Counted from the stretch's first letter, positions 8,952 to 17,946 are shown. The stretch is DNA of 64,000 bases from CFX5 sp023384495 (GCA_048499455.1 JASNZV010000009.1:1-64000), one strand, 5' to 3'. Notes: generated by a model not told the origin, from the sequence alone. Translations and numbers: made by a program.

Positions 8952-10451
8952 CTATCCCCGCTTGAAGATTTGCACCTCCGGCGTAAAGGTCACCCCTTCA
9001 TCCAGTGGGAAGATGGGGCGGCGGCACCGGGTGTGGCCCAGGTAGGGCAGATTGGCGCTGGTCGAGCCGGGCGCATCGACGTTGAGCATCTGCGTAGCCC
9101 AGGCCGCAAACATGTGATGCTGGCAGTGAGGCGACTTGACCACCACGGCGTCAAAGCGCTTGGGGTCCTGGCCGTGGGCGTAGAAGAGCGAGCGGTCGTA
9201 GAGGCTGACCGGTCGGCTGGTGGCGACGATGGTCAGATTGCCCACTTCGAGCACGGCTGTCGGCCCCCCGTCCCAGGTCGAGCCGTGCGACTCGTTGACA
9301 AAGCGGCCATCGGAGAGCAGGCGCACCTGCGCCTCCACCGGGAAGGGCGTAAAGCGCTGCGGGTCTAGTTGCCCGCCGATGGTTGTGCGCACGCGGTTGC
9401 CGATCCCTGCCTCCATCGCTTGCTTAACAGCCGGCGCATCGACAACCGGCGCCAAAACCCGGCCGCGATAGCCGCTCTCGACCAGCCCGCGCAGGATCGC
9501 ATTGCTGTCACCGGAGGCGCCTGAACTGGTGGCGTCAGCGGCATCGACGAAGATGACGGCGCCCTTGCCGAAGTTTGCTTTGGCGATGGCGATAGCCTCT
9601 TCCAGGCTGCTCAACGGCTGGTAGAGCTGTTCACGCACCTGCCAGAAGTCGTTGGCCAGCGCCAGCGCCTGGCTTGCCGCCCAGTCGGCATCACCATTGG
9701 CCACAACAAAGCTGTTCGAAGCCAGGTCACGCACGTCGGTGAAAGGGTTGCCGATAAACATCCCGGCTGAAAGTCCCCGCTCGCTTGTTTCCAATCGCTG
9801 TGCCTGGCGGATCATCTCGCCAAACAATCCGGTCTCGGTGATCAACTCCGGCCCGCGCACCAGCGCGGGGATGCGCACGCGCGCGGTCACCGGCTTCGCC
9901 TCACCCCTCAAGATGCGCAAGAGCAGCCGGCCAGCGCGCTCACCAGTCTGGTAGAAATCCACATGCGGGTAGGTATGGTAGGCCACAATGGCGTCGCTGT
10001 GTTCCAACATGCGGTCGGTTAGTACGCCGTGCAGGTCGAGCGAGACGACGATGGGGATCTGCTCGCCCACGATCTTGCGTGTTTCGGCTAGCAGCCACCC
10101 TTCGGGGTCGTCCTCGCCTTCGGCTGACATTGCTCCGTGCAGCGAGAAATAGATCCCATCCACCGGTGGCGCGGCGCGCACGGCGGCGAGGAATTCCTGC
10201 CCGATGCGCTGAAAGCTCTCTGCAGTGAGCGTGCCACCAGAGGTGATGGCGCGGGCGCTGTAGGTGGGGAACAGTTCGATGGCGCCGGCATCGGCAAAAA
10301 CGTGCAGCGCCCCGCCGATTTCCGATTTGATACCGCGGTGATAGTCGAGCAGTTCTTCGCCCGACGAAATGTCAAAATCGGCGTAGGTGCTCGCCACCGG
10401 GTTGAACGTTGAGACTTCCTGCTTACATTCGCCAATGAGGATGCGGGTCAA
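8952..10451 (-). CDS. M81 family metallopeptidase (MlrC-like)
   Basis: The 499-residue protein is similar over its length to the M81/MlrC family, named for microcystinase C. The N-terminus (ILIGECKQEVSTFNP) and the segments SLHGAMSAEG and VVSLDLHG contain the expected metal-binding His/Asp/Glu. Most family members outside microcystin degraders are uncharacterised and sit in catabolic loci. The first codon is TTG, 10 nt after AAAGGA; no in-frame ATG fits the conserved start better. It follows a PhyH gene on the same strand, separated by a 324-bp gap with a fold-back element, so co-transcription is uncertain. Substrate unknown. Confidence 0.85.
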   Translation of the reverse strand: MTRILIGECKQEVSTFNPVASTYADFDISSGEELLDYHRGIKSEIGGALHVFADAGAIELFPTYSARAITSGGTLTAESFQRIGQEFLAAVRAAPPVDGIYFSLHGAMSAEGEDDPEGWLLAETRKIVGEQIPIVVSLDLHGVLTDRMLEHSDAIVAYHTYPHVDFYQTGERAGRLLLRILRGEAKPVTARVRIPALVRGPELITETGLFGEMIRQAQRLETSERGLSAGMFIGNPFTDVRDLASNSFVVANGDADWAASQALALANDFWQVREQLYQPLSSLEEAIAIAKANFGKGAVIFVDAADATSSGASGDSNAILRGLVESGYRGRVLAPVVDAPAVKQAMEAGIGNRVRTTIGGQLDPQRFTPFPVEAQVRLLSDGRFVNESHGSTWDGGPTAVLEVGNLTIVATSRPVSLYDRSLFYAHGQDPKRFDAVVVKSPHCQHHMFAAWATQMLNVDAPGSTSANLPYLGHTRCRRPIFPLDEGVTFTPEVQIFKRG

Positions 10452-10501
10452 GGGTCGGGTTCCTTTGTTTGGGTGATTTGGTTGGCAAAGTCACAGCAAG
10501 G

Positions 10502-10667
10502 CTGTCAACGGATTCGAAGAGCGGATTAAGTGGATTATGCGATTTGTACTCATGCACCGATATAGCAAGGAACGGATTTTTGGCCCGAATCCGTTCCTTG
10601 CCACAGCAATGGACAACGAGTTCATCCATACTCATCCGTTCAATCCGTTCCCAAAATCCGTTGACAG
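10502..10667. repeat. Fold-back element built from CGGATT/AATCCG units
   Basis: The gap 10452-10775 contains no supportable gene. Outer arms 10502-10514 and 10655-10667 are perfect 13-nt inverted copies, followed inward by more imperfect CGGATT units. A central hairpin has perfect 14-nt arms 10565-10578/10588-10601 (GCAAGGAACGGATT) and a 9-nt loop. The organisation resembles a miniature fold-back element. Confidence 0.7.
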
Positions 10668-10775
10668 AGGTCTTTGGCAATGGAATAGCAGAATCTCATC
10701 AAATCCCTGCAAATCACTCTGTTGTTCATCCAATGATAACCAGAGACTTGAGGGGACTGAAGGGATTTTGTGAGG

Positions 10776-11600
10776 TCACCAGCGCTCCAATCCAATCAAC
10801 TTTTTGCCCAGGTCGGTCAGTTCGGGGGTTTGGCCGGCGCTCTCTTCGAGCTTGCGCGGGTCGCCGGGGAAGCGACCAGGGGTGCTGCACCGCCGCCACG
10901 AATCGATGCGGTGTTGGCGGAGCTCTTCGTCATCTTCTTTGGCCGGAAACATGGTGATGTACTGGGCCAGACGGGGGCGGTCGGTCTTGTTGCGCCCGTT
11001 GCCGTGGAGCAGACCCGTGTGCCAGATGATCAGATCGCCCGCCTTGCCAGCGATTGGCTTGACGGTCAGGCCCGTAATATCTGGTCGGCGCAATTCCGCT
11101 CCGGCTGGCTGCCGGGCGAGGATCTCGGGCACCTGGCGGTGCGAGCCGGGCACGCACTGAAAACCGCCCTGCGCTTCGTCGGTGTCGGTGAGGCAGAGCA
11201 CGCCCTGCACCCGCAGCCCGATGGGCCAGGTAGTGGGGTCAAAATCCCAGTGGATAAAGCCCTGGTAGTCCCAATCAGGGCGGGCCGGCGGGTTCATATT
11301 GGCGCGGTCGAGGCTGACCCACAGCTTCTCGTCGCCAAAGATCTCGCTAAAGATCTGGTGGATGCGCGGGTGCTGGCGGTTGTTCCAGAGCGCCTGGTGG
11401 TGATAAAGCTCGACCATGCCGGTGCGCTGGTGCCAACCAGGTTGGGCGTACCACTCGTCCGGGTTGTTGCGGTCCATGCCGAGGAATTCCCAGACGGCGT
11501 CCACAACCGCATCCAGATTCTCTTGGGGGGCGGCATTGGGAACGATGACGTAGCCATACTCTTCCCAAAAGGCGCGATCGGCTGCGCTTAAGATACTCAT
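10776..11600 (-). CDS. Phytanoyl-CoA dioxygenase (PhyH) family protein
   Basis: This 274-residue protein is a predicted Fe(II)/2-oxoglutarate-dependent dioxygenase. The facial triad is visible as HWD at 117-119 and a distal His (H199 in WHTGLLHGNGRN), with R210 suited to bind 2-oxoglutarate. The PGSHR segment (151-155) is typical of PhyH proteins. The start is ATG behind AAGGAAG. It is divergent from the GntR regulator and has its own promoter at 11662-11690. Substrates of bacterial PhyH proteins vary widely; a role in catabolism of the compound sensed by the regulator is inference. Confidence 0.87.
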   Translation of the reverse strand: MSILSAADRAFWEEYGYVIVPNAAPQENLDAVVDAVWEFLGMDRNNPDEWYAQPGWHQRTGMVELYHHQALWNNRQHPRIHQIFSEIFGDEKLWVSLDRANMNPPARPDWDYQGFIHWDFDPTTWPIGLRVQGVLCLTDTDEAQGGFQCVPGSHRQVPEILARQPAGAELRRPDITGLTVKPIAGKAGDLIIWHTGLLHGNGRNKTDRPRLAQYITMFPAKEDDEELRQHRIDSWRRCSTPGRFPGDPRKLEESAGQTPELTDLGKKLIGLERW

Positions 11601-11661
11601 ACGGTTTCTTCCTTTGTGGCTTTGACATGAACAGGTTGATCATTGAAACAGGATTACATCT

Positions 11662-11690
11662 ATTGTAGCCGAAACCACGTTTAGGTTCAA
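11662..11690 (-). promoter_or_regulatory. Sigma-70 promoter for the PhyH gene
   Basis: On the minus strand TTGAAC (11690-11685) and TACAAT (11667-11662) are separated by exactly 17 bp. Each box matches the consensus at five of six or nearly so. Transcription would start near 11655, giving a ~55-nt leader to the PhyH ATG. Confidence 0.6.
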
Positions 11691-11741
11691 CCGTCGTTTA
11701 CGGACATAGCTCGGATTTTTCAATTATACATTTACATCCAT

Positions 11742-11770
11742 TTGACAAGCTTCGAGGTCTGGCCTATAAT
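11742..11770 (+). promoter_or_regulatory. Perfect-consensus sigma-70 promoter for the GntR gene
   Basis: TTGACA at 11742-11747 and TATAAT at 11765-11770 are both perfect and separated by 17 bp. Initiation near 11777 would leave an ~88-nt leader. Just after that point, GACATCATATGTC (11783-11795) has 5-bp inverted arms with a 3-bp centre and could be an operator for autorepression; that part is speculative. Confidence 0.75.
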
Positions 11771-11864
11771 CCCTCCCGTCTTGACATCATATGTCTGGCT
11801 TAATTCATATTATGTCTCTTTGTACCCATCAGACTACATTCTCTCCAGATCCGGCAACGTAACG

Positions 11865-12668
11865 ATGAGCGGGGACCAAAGCGGTTCAATAGCCCAGCCC
11901 ACCGTCGGGCTAAGCGAACAGGTGGCGGATGTGCTCAGCGAGCGCATCATTGATGGCGAGCTGTTGCCAGGAACGTTTCTGCCGCCAGAACCTCAACTAG
12001 CCGAAGAGTTTAGCGTGAGCCGTACAGTGGTGCGCGAAGCCACCAAGGTCTTGATCGCCAAAGGGCTGGTTGAGGTCCAGCGCGGCCGCGGGGTTGTTGT
12101 CCGCGAGCCGGCCAGCGAGGAGACGGTGGCGCAAGCCTTTTCGCTCTTGCTGCGGCGGCGCTCAGTGACGTTTTGGCATCTCTGGCAGATGCGCTTCATC
12201 CTGGAGACCGAAATTGCCAGTTTGGCTGCGCTCAACCGGACGCCTGCACAGCTCTACACCCTGCGCCAGAGTATGCTGGCGATGGAGAATCCGGACGCTA
12301 CCCTGGAAGACCTGGTTGACGCGGATATGGAGTTCCACTACACGCTAGCTCGTGCAGCCGCAAACCCCCTGCTCGAACTGATCTTTCAGGCGGTGACGGG
12401 CTTAATGCGCGCCAGCCGCAAGCTTACGCTTGGTCTGACCGGGGCCGAACGAGCAATGCGCGGGCATGTCCAGATCTTTGCAGCAGTTGAACAGGGAGAT
12501 TCGACCACGGCGCGCGAAATGATGCGTGACCATCTCGAAGCGGTCAGAGAAGATCTGGAAAGCCAACCGGCTAGCGCGCTCGTCTTTGACCAACGGGGTC
12601 GCTCAACGACGCTTGCGCCACATGAGTCACGCGATCGAATCCTTACACACGCACCACATAGACCATAG
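11865..12668 (+). CDS. GntR family transcriptional regulator, FadR/FCD subfamily
   Basis: The 267-residue protein has an N-terminal winged helix-turn-helix (~residues 17-85; FSVSRTVVREATKVL is the recognition part) and a C-terminal all-helical FCD ligand domain (~95-245). The metal-binding pattern D-x-x-x-H, RGHVQIF and MRDHLE is present, as in FCD proteins that sense sugar acids or other carboxylates. The ATG at 11865 starts the normal-length protein; the longer in-frame codon at 11742 falls inside the promoter -35 box and can be excluded. It lies between a divergent PhyH gene and a co-directional PhyH/hydrolase/sugar-importer set and is the likely local regulator. Confidence 0.92.
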   Translation: MSGDQSGSIAQPTVGLSEQVADVLSERIIDGELLPGTFLPPEPQLAEEFSVSRTVVREATKVLIAKGLVEVQRGRGVVVREPASEETVAQAFSLLLRRRSVTFWHLWQMRFILETEIASLAALNRTPAQLYTLRQSMLAMENPDATLEDLVDADMEFHYTLARAAANPLLELIFQAVTGLMRASRKLTLGLTGAERAMRGHVQIFAAVEQGDSTTAREMMRDHLEAVREDLESQPASALVFDQRGRSTTLAPHESRDRILTHAPHRP

Positions 12669-12804
12669 ACATAGACTCTGGTTGTAAGGCGGTAAGAAAC
12701 AGAACGGTGGCTGCGCTATCACCGGCGATTTCTATCTCACCAACCCGTCCGTGGCGAACAGAGCAAAGCATTGATGCTGTAATCACCCAACGAAAGGATT
12801 TTTT

Positions 12805-13551
12805 ATGCGGTACGACGTTTCGATTGTGCCTACTCGTCTCAATCCCGACTTGACGCCAGAGCTTGAGCGCGAGGTGAAATTTTTCCTCAAGTGGGGGTAT
12901 CTTGTCGTGGAGAATGCTCTGACGAATGAGCAGGTTGAGACATTGCGCAGTGCGCTAGATGAAACGTTTGCGCGCACCAAAACGCAATTTTCCCACCAAC
13001 TGCTCGAGGAGGACGAACGTTTTACCTTCTTGTTGGACAACCCGCCTGTACTTGCGCGCATGAAGGCCATTTTGGGAAATTGTGTGCAACTGCACAGCGC
13101 CACCGCGCGCGTCACCGAGCCCGGGGCGCCTGATCAGAGCTGGCATCGCGATGGCCCCTGGCCGGTGGACCCCGACGGCACGCCCTTTGGCAGCATCCCC
13201 GGTCAGATCAACTGCGGCTATTATCTCGATGAGTTGACCATGGAGAACGGCCCGATCGTCGTGGTGCCCGGCAGCCACCGGGCCCCCTTCAAACCCCCGG
13301 AAGGGTATCCCCGTTTCCCGGACGAGCAGTTCATCCTCGCCAAGCCTGGACAGGCGATCCTGTTCAATGGCTGGCTCTATCATCGTGGTGCAGCCAACAA
13401 GTCGGAGTCGCGACGTCGTGTCTGCTTGATGTGCTATCAGAACGCGTGGATGAAGTCGCGTGAGCCGTTTACGGGACCGCTGGCCTCGCGCTTGCGTGAA
13501 CACGGCGCGGCAGAACAAAAACTGTTGCTCGGCGGCGTGCCGCAGTGGTGA
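12805..13551 (+). CDS. Phytanoyl-CoA dioxygenase (PhyH) family protein
   Basis: This second PhyH-type protein (248 residues) has WHRDGPWP with H114 and D116, PGSHRAPF at 155-162, and the distal His H193 followed by an Arg-rich segment (SESRRRV) suited to 2-oxoglutarate binding. Its low resemblance to the first PhyH protein suggests a different substrate or step, not a recent duplication. The ATG at 12805 follows GAAAGGA. It is 136 bp after the regulator and 61 bp before a hydrolase on the same strand. Fe(II)/2-oxoglutarate dependence is inferred from family residues. Confidence 0.87.
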   Translation: MRYDVSIVPTRLNPDLTPELEREVKFFLKWGYLVVENALTNEQVETLRSALDETFARTKTQFSHQLLEEDERFTFLLDNPPVLARMKAILGNCVQLHSATARVTEPGAPDQSWHRDGPWPVDPDGTPFGSIPGQINCGYYLDELTMENGPIVVVPGSHRAPFKPPEGYPRFPDEQFILAKPGQAILFNGWLYHRGAANKSESRRRVCLMCYQNAWMKSREPFTGPLASRLREHGAAEQKLLLGGVPQW

Positions 13552-13612
13552 GGCGCTCGCTTCAAGTCTCGCTTGCTCCCCCAGTATCAAGTAGAAGTGC
13601 GAGGGACAAAGG

Positions 13613-14359
13613 ATGCTCCAAGTCAACAAGAGCGTTGTCGCTGGAATTCCGCTGATCTGGGTAGAGCCGGAAAGCGTTGCGACGCGCAAGCTCGTCATCT
13701 GGCTTCCCGGCTTTAGCGGCGCCAAGGAAGGGGTCGAGAGCAATCTGCGCGACCTCGCTGCGGCTGGATTTATCGGGCTAAGCTTTGACCCGTACCAGCA
13801 TGGTGAGCGACGGATCGAACCGCTCGAAGCGCTGCGTGAACGAGTGCGTGGCAACATTCGCCGCTATTTCTGGCCCATCCTGGCCCATACAGCCGAGGAG
13901 GCGCCGACTGTGATCGACTGGGCCGTACAAACGCTAGGCGTCACGCCGCAGGTGGGCATGGGTGGCATCTCGATGGGTGGCGACATCAGCGTGGCGGCCG
14001 CGGGCGTGGACCACCGCATTGTTGCCGTGAGCGCCTGCATTGCCACTGCCGACTGGTTGCGTCCTGGGTCGTTTGAGCCACCTGGCGCACCAGACGCCGA
14101 GGCGCAGGCCTGCTATGACCGGCGTAATCCATTGACCCACCTGGAAAGTTACCAACATTGCCCGGCCATCAGCTTTCAGTGTGGCGCGCTCGACCAGCAA
14201 GTTCCGCCTGATGGCGCCCAACGTTTTGTTGCGGCGCTACAACCTGCCTACGCTCGGTACACGGAGCGATTGAAGGTCTATCTCCAGCCGGATACGGCCC
14301 ACCAGTTCACGCCGCAGATGTGGCAGAACACACTGCGTTGGTTTGCCAAACAACTGTAG
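13613..14359 (+). CDS. Alpha/beta hydrolase (dienelactone hydrolase/prolyl oligopeptidase-like)
   Basis: The 248-residue protein has the alpha/beta-hydrolase pattern: an oxyanion-side LPGFSG segment (31-36), the nucleophile elbow GGISMGG with S120, and a late His in DTAHQF as the likely catalytic base, with Asp in the LDQQVP loop. No signal peptide is visible, so it is probably cytosolic. It follows a PhyH gene closely and precedes the sugar-binding protein gene. Ester or lactone hydrolysis of an imported compound is a reasonable inference; the substrate is not known. Confidence 0.85.
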   Translation: MLQVNKSVVAGIPLIWVEPESVATRKLVIWLPGFSGAKEGVESNLRDLAAAGFIGLSFDPYQHGERRIEPLEALRERVRGNIRRYFWPILAHTAEEAPTVIDWAVQTLGVTPQVGMGGISMGGDISVAAAGVDHRIVAVSACIATADWLRPGSFEPPGAPDAEAQACYDRRNPLTHLESYQHCPAISFQCGALDQQVPPDGAQRFVAALQPAYARYTERLKVYLQPDTAHQFTPQMWQNTLRWFAKQL

Positions 14360-14463
14360 AGCACCCTTGCGCCTGGTTTTTGCACGAGTGACCGGGCGAC
14401 CAGGCGGCGTATTGGTTTTGTCACACTATCTTGTCTTGCACAGAAACCAGGAGAGGAAAAAGG

Positions 14464-15822
14464 ATGGACACAAAGAGTCGGTTGTCACGCCGTCAATTTC
14501 TCCAGTTCGCCGGTGTTACCGTCGCCGGTGTGACCTTGGCCGCATGCGCCCCTGCGACCGGCACTGGACAACAGTCTGGCCAGGGCGCCCCTGGTCAAGC
14601 CAGCACGACAGTCCGCTTCATGACGAACGATGTCGGGTGGCGTGAGGAACGCTACCGTAGCATCTTGCCCCAGTTCAAAGAAGCCTTTCCAAACATTGAG
14701 GTAGAGTACACCCACGTCACCTCCGATTGGGAACAGTCATTGACGACGTGGGCTGCCGGTGGCGCCCTGCCTGGCGTTTTTTACAGCCGGACCCAAAAGA
14801 CTGCATCGCGCGCCCGTCTGGGTTGGATCAAGCCGCTGACCCCCTATTTGGATGCCGATCCGGAGCGTGACACTCTGTTGGACGATTTCTGGCCGATTCA
14901 GGTGCCACAGTTGCAATACAAGAATGATTGGTACATCATCCCCGAAAATATCTCCTCGATCACCTTGAAGTATCGTCCAGAAGCGTTTGAAGAAGCGGGT
15001 GTTCCCTACCCAGATGCACCGTGGGGATACTACGATGAGTTCCCCGATGTGATCCGCCAACTGACGAAGAAAGATGGTGACCAGGTTACCCGCTGGGGGT
15101 TCGACCCGGCCTGGATGCTGACGGCGTCTGGCTTTGCCTGGTTGTGGTTGCCGGCAGGTATCGTCGACACCGAGAACAACCGCTGCATCATCGATCACCC
15201 CGAAAATGTGCGGGCTTTGAACATGCTGCAGGATCTGAAGTTCAAGGAACGCGTGATCCCCCGCACCGAGGATCTGCCCGAGGGGGTGGATCTCTTTACC
15301 AGCAGCCAGCTTGCTATGACCGTGGCGGGTGTCTGGGAGATCACCGCCGTGCGCGATCGGCTGGGCGAGGGCAACAGTTGGGATGTCGTTTCCCTGCCCG
15401 ACAATCCGGTCGAAGAGGGGCAGAATCTCTCCATCAACTATGGCGCCGGTTATGCACTGGGCCGAGACGCCGCTGATCCGGATGCGGCCTGGAATTTGAT
15501 TCGCTTCCTTTCCCGCCCCGAAATGCAGCAAGTCTTTATTGTGGAGGACAACTGGGCTTTGCCTGGGCGCAAATCGGTCGTCAACGCCTGGCTGGAACAT
15601 GTGCTCGCTTCCGGCAGCGGTGAGCCTGAGCACGCCGCCAAGTGGATCGACGCACTGGAGCGTGGTCGTTCCGTGCCGGTAACGCCAGCTGAGAAAGAGA
15701 TGGAGGATCAATATCCCAACCTGATCGGACCGATTCTCGTCACCGGCGAAGCCCGAGCCGAAGAGATGCTGCCTCAGATTCAGCAGGAAATCCAGGCGAT
15801 CCTGGACAAGTATCAAGATTGA
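14464..15822 (+). CDS. Sugar ABC transporter substrate-binding lipoprotein (family 1)
   Basis: The 452-residue protein begins with a twin-arginine-like SRRQFLQFAG followed by a lipobox LAAC (Cys at ~residue 25), so it is an exported lipoprotein. The rest matches family-1 solute-binding proteins of carbohydrate importers (FxxxxPxIxVE near the start, TVAGVWEI in the middle). The ATG at 14464 follows AGGAGAGGAAAAAGG; the longer in-frame codon at 14431 would disrupt the signal peptide. It is followed by a strong stem-loop and two permease genes. No ATPase gene is adjacent, so a shared MsmK-type ATPase encoded elsewhere is likely. Confidence 0.92.
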   Translation: MDTKSRLSRRQFLQFAGVTVAGVTLAACAPATGTGQQSGQGAPGQASTTVRFMTNDVGWREERYRSILPQFKEAFPNIEVEYTHVTSDWEQSLTTWAAGGALPGVFYSRTQKTASRARLGWIKPLTPYLDADPERDTLLDDFWPIQVPQLQYKNDWYIIPENISSITLKYRPEAFEEAGVPYPDAPWGYYDEFPDVIRQLTKKDGDQVTRWGFDPAWMLTASGFAWLWLPAGIVDTENNRCIIDHPENVRALNMLQDLKFKERVIPRTEDLPEGVDLFTSSQLAMTVAGVWEITAVRDRLGEGNSWDVVSLPDNPVEEGQNLSINYGAGYALGRDAADPDAAWNLIRFLSRPEMQQVFIVEDNWALPGRKSVVNAWLEHVLASGSGEPEHAAKWIDALERGRSVPVTPAEKEMEDQYPNLIGPILVTGEARAEEMLPQIQQEIQAILDKYQD

Positions 15823-15921
15823 AGAACGATGGCAAAATCGATTGTGGCCCTGGAAAGCTTTCGAGCAGCACAGGTGCAGCACACAGAGATTTTGAGCTGA
15901 TTTTTGAAGCGTGGTTGCGAA

Positions 15922-15957
15922 CGCCTGGGGGGAGAGACCGGCCTCTCCCCCCAGGCG
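15922..15957 (+). promoter_or_regulatory. Perfect 15-bp stem-loop between binding-protein and permease genes
   Basis: Arms 15922-15936 (CGCCTGGGGGGAGAG) and 15943-15957 pair perfectly around a 6-nt loop. There is no T-run. In sugar-importer operons such hairpins commonly stabilise the upstream binding-protein message and reduce read-through into permease genes; that role is inferred here. Confidence 0.7.
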
Positions 15958-15980
15958 ACAGGCCGAAAGGAGTTGCCAGG

Positions 15981-16880
15981 ATGGTAAGGCGGTCAGGATT
16001 GCTACGGCGCGAGGCGCTTGAGGGTTATATCTTTCTTCTGCCCTGGTTGTTGGGGTTCATCCTCTTTACGATAGGGCCTATCCTGGCCTCGCTTTCTCTT
16101 TCTCTCACAGATTGGCAGGTGGGCTTGGATATGCGATTTGTGGGGGTAGAGAATTATGTGACCATGTTTGTCAAAGACAAGCTCTTTTGGCAGTCTCTGA
16201 AAGTCACGGCCATCTATGCCCTATTGGCGCTGCCGCCGGGAATTGTGGTCGCGCTGGGCATGGCGTTGCTGCTCAACCAAAAAGTGTACGGCATCGGCCT
16301 CTTCCGCACGATCTACTACCTACCGGCTGTAACCTCCGGAGTGGCTGTAGCGCTCCTCTGGTCCTGGATTTTCAACAGCCAGTTTGGTCTGCTCAACTGG
16401 CTGTTGAGCCTGTTCGGCATCGAGGGGCCCGCCTGGTTGCTCACGCCGGTCTGGGCTGTGCCGGCCTTTGCTTTTATCAGCCTGTGGGGCGCAGGCGGCT
16501 TGATGATCATCTACCTGGCCTCGCTCCAAGGGATTCCCGAGGAACTATACGAGGCAGCCAAACTCGATGGCGCCAACGTGATGCGCCAGTTCTGGCATGT
16601 GACCATTCCCATGCTTACGCCGACGATTTTGTTCAATCTGGTGGTAGGGGTTATTGCCGTCTTCCAGACCTTTACGAATGCCTGGATTATTACCAAAGGC
16701 GGCCCCAACTACGCCACGTATTTCTATGTGTTACACATCTATAACAATGCTTTCGGTTACGCCCGGATGGGTTACGCCAGCGCGCTGGCCTGGGTGCTGT
16801 TTGTGATCGTCCTGGTCCTGTCCCTGGCGGTCATCCGCTCCTCGCAGTTCTGGGTTTTCTACGCGGGTGAAAGGGAATAG
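15981..16880 (+). CDS. Sugar ABC transporter permease, MalF-like
   Basis: The 299-residue inner-membrane protein has about six hydrophobic segments, the first near residues 15-40. The cytoplasmic EAA loop EELYEAAKLDGA, which contacts the ATPase, is at roughly residues 190-202. It is the partner of the binding protein and of the next permease. The ATG at 15981 follows GAAAGGAG with 9-nt spacing; a frame open from 15819 overlaps the hairpin and has no membrane character before this point. Confidence 0.92.
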   Translation: MVRRSGLLRREALEGYIFLLPWLLGFILFTIGPILASLSLSLTDWQVGLDMRFVGVENYVTMFVKDKLFWQSLKVTAIYALLALPPGIVVALGMALLLNQKVYGIGLFRTIYYLPAVTSGVAVALLWSWIFNSQFGLLNWLLSLFGIEGPAWLLTPVWAVPAFAFISLWGAGGLMIIYLASLQGIPEELYEAAKLDGANVMRQFWHVTIPMLTPTILFNLVVGVIAVFQTFTNAWIITKGGPNYATYFYVLHIYNNAFGYARMGYASALAWVLFVIVLVLSLAVIRSSQFWVFYAGERE

Positions 16881-16887
16881 CAGACGT

Positions 16888-17796
16888 ATGCAGGACGCAA
16901 AAATCAGACCAGAAGCGCTCAAACGGAATAGGACAGAGCGCGCCGTTAACCACACTCAGCGGCGGATCAATCTGCGTCGCTTACGCTGGCAGGCCCTTAC
17001 CTATGCGGCGTTGATCGGCGGCGGGCTTCTGTTTATGCTGCCCCTGCTGTGGATGCTTTCAACCAGCCTCAAGCCGAGCGAACAGGTCTACCTCTTTCCA
17101 CCCCAATGGATCCCAGAACCGATCCAATGGTCCAACTATGCCAGGGCCTGGAATTCGGCGCCCTTTATGACCTACACCATCAATACGGTCTTTATCACGG
17201 GCATGAACATTATCGGCAACATCCTGGGCAGCTCGCTGGCCGCTTTTTCCTTTGCCCGACTGCGCTTCCCTGGCCGGCGCATCTTCTTCCTCATCATGCT
17301 CAGCACGATGATGGTGCCCTTCTGGGTAACCCTGGCGCCGACCTTTATCCTCTTTCGCTTGCTGGGTTGGACCAACACATTCCTGCCGCTGATCGTACCG
17401 GGGTTCTTCGCCGTTCCATTCTACACGTTTTTGCTGCGCCAATATTTCATGGGCGTGTCGACAGACTTGGAAGACGCCGCACGCATCGACGGCGCCAGCA
17501 CACTGCGCATCTATGCACAGATTGTGATGCCGCTGGCCAAACCGGCGCTGGCGACCGTTGCCATCTTTTCATTTGTCAATCACTGGAATGACTTGATCTT
17601 GCCCTTGATCTATCTGACCGACCAGAGCAAGTATACGATTTCGCTGGGCCTGGCCGGCTTTCGCAATGCCTACCGCATCGAGATGAGCCACCTGATGGCG
17701 GCGTCCACCATGTCTTTGTTGCCGGTTCTGATCGTCTATTTTTTCACCCAGCGTCTCTTTATCCAGGGGATTGTACTATCTGGCAGCAAAGGATGA
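16888..17796 (+). CDS. Sugar ABC transporter permease, MalG-like
   Basis: This 302-residue permease has a basic N-terminal tail, about six membrane segments, and the EAA loop DLEDAARIDGAS near residues 191-202. It completes the importer with the upstream permease, eight bases away. The ATG at 16888 is preceded by AAAGGGA; an overlapping GTG at 16867 is the alternative start. It is the last gene of the plus-strand set and faces the enolase-superfamily gene on the other strand. Confidence 0.92.
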   Translation: MQDAKIRPEALKRNRTERAVNHTQRRINLRRLRWQALTYAALIGGGLLFMLPLLWMLSTSLKPSEQVYLFPPQWIPEPIQWSNYARAWNSAPFMTYTINTVFITGMNIIGNILGSSLAAFSFARLRFPGRRIFFLIMLSTMMVPFWVTLAPTFILFRLLGWTNTFLPLIVPGFFAVPFYTFLLRQYFMGVSTDLEDAARIDGASTLRIYAQIVMPLAKPALATVAIFSFVNHWNDLILPLIYLTDQSKYTISLGLAGFRNAYRIEMSHLMAASTMSLLPVLIVYFFTQRLFIQGIVLSGSKG

Positions 17797-17946
17797 GTCG
17801 CCAATCGATGGTAAGCAGTTTGTACCCAGCTTAGTCTGCTACTGCAGCTTCTCCAGTGTTTCAACCAGTGTTTCAAGACGCGCTCTCCTCTATCGCCTCT
17901 TCGACGGCAGATGAGTGCCAGGGGTTAGGAAAAGCTTGTGGGCACG

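Noticed and set aside
8275..9045. Plus-strand open frame overlapping the kinase gene end and the 8.8-kb repeat
   Set aside because: It overlaps a supported gene out of frame, and its end is translated from the ACACAGA repeat (CILCVLCDSS-type sequence).
11742..11864. N-terminal extension of the GntR regulator
   Set aside because: It would begin within the -35 box of the consensus promoter and adds residues not seen in the family.
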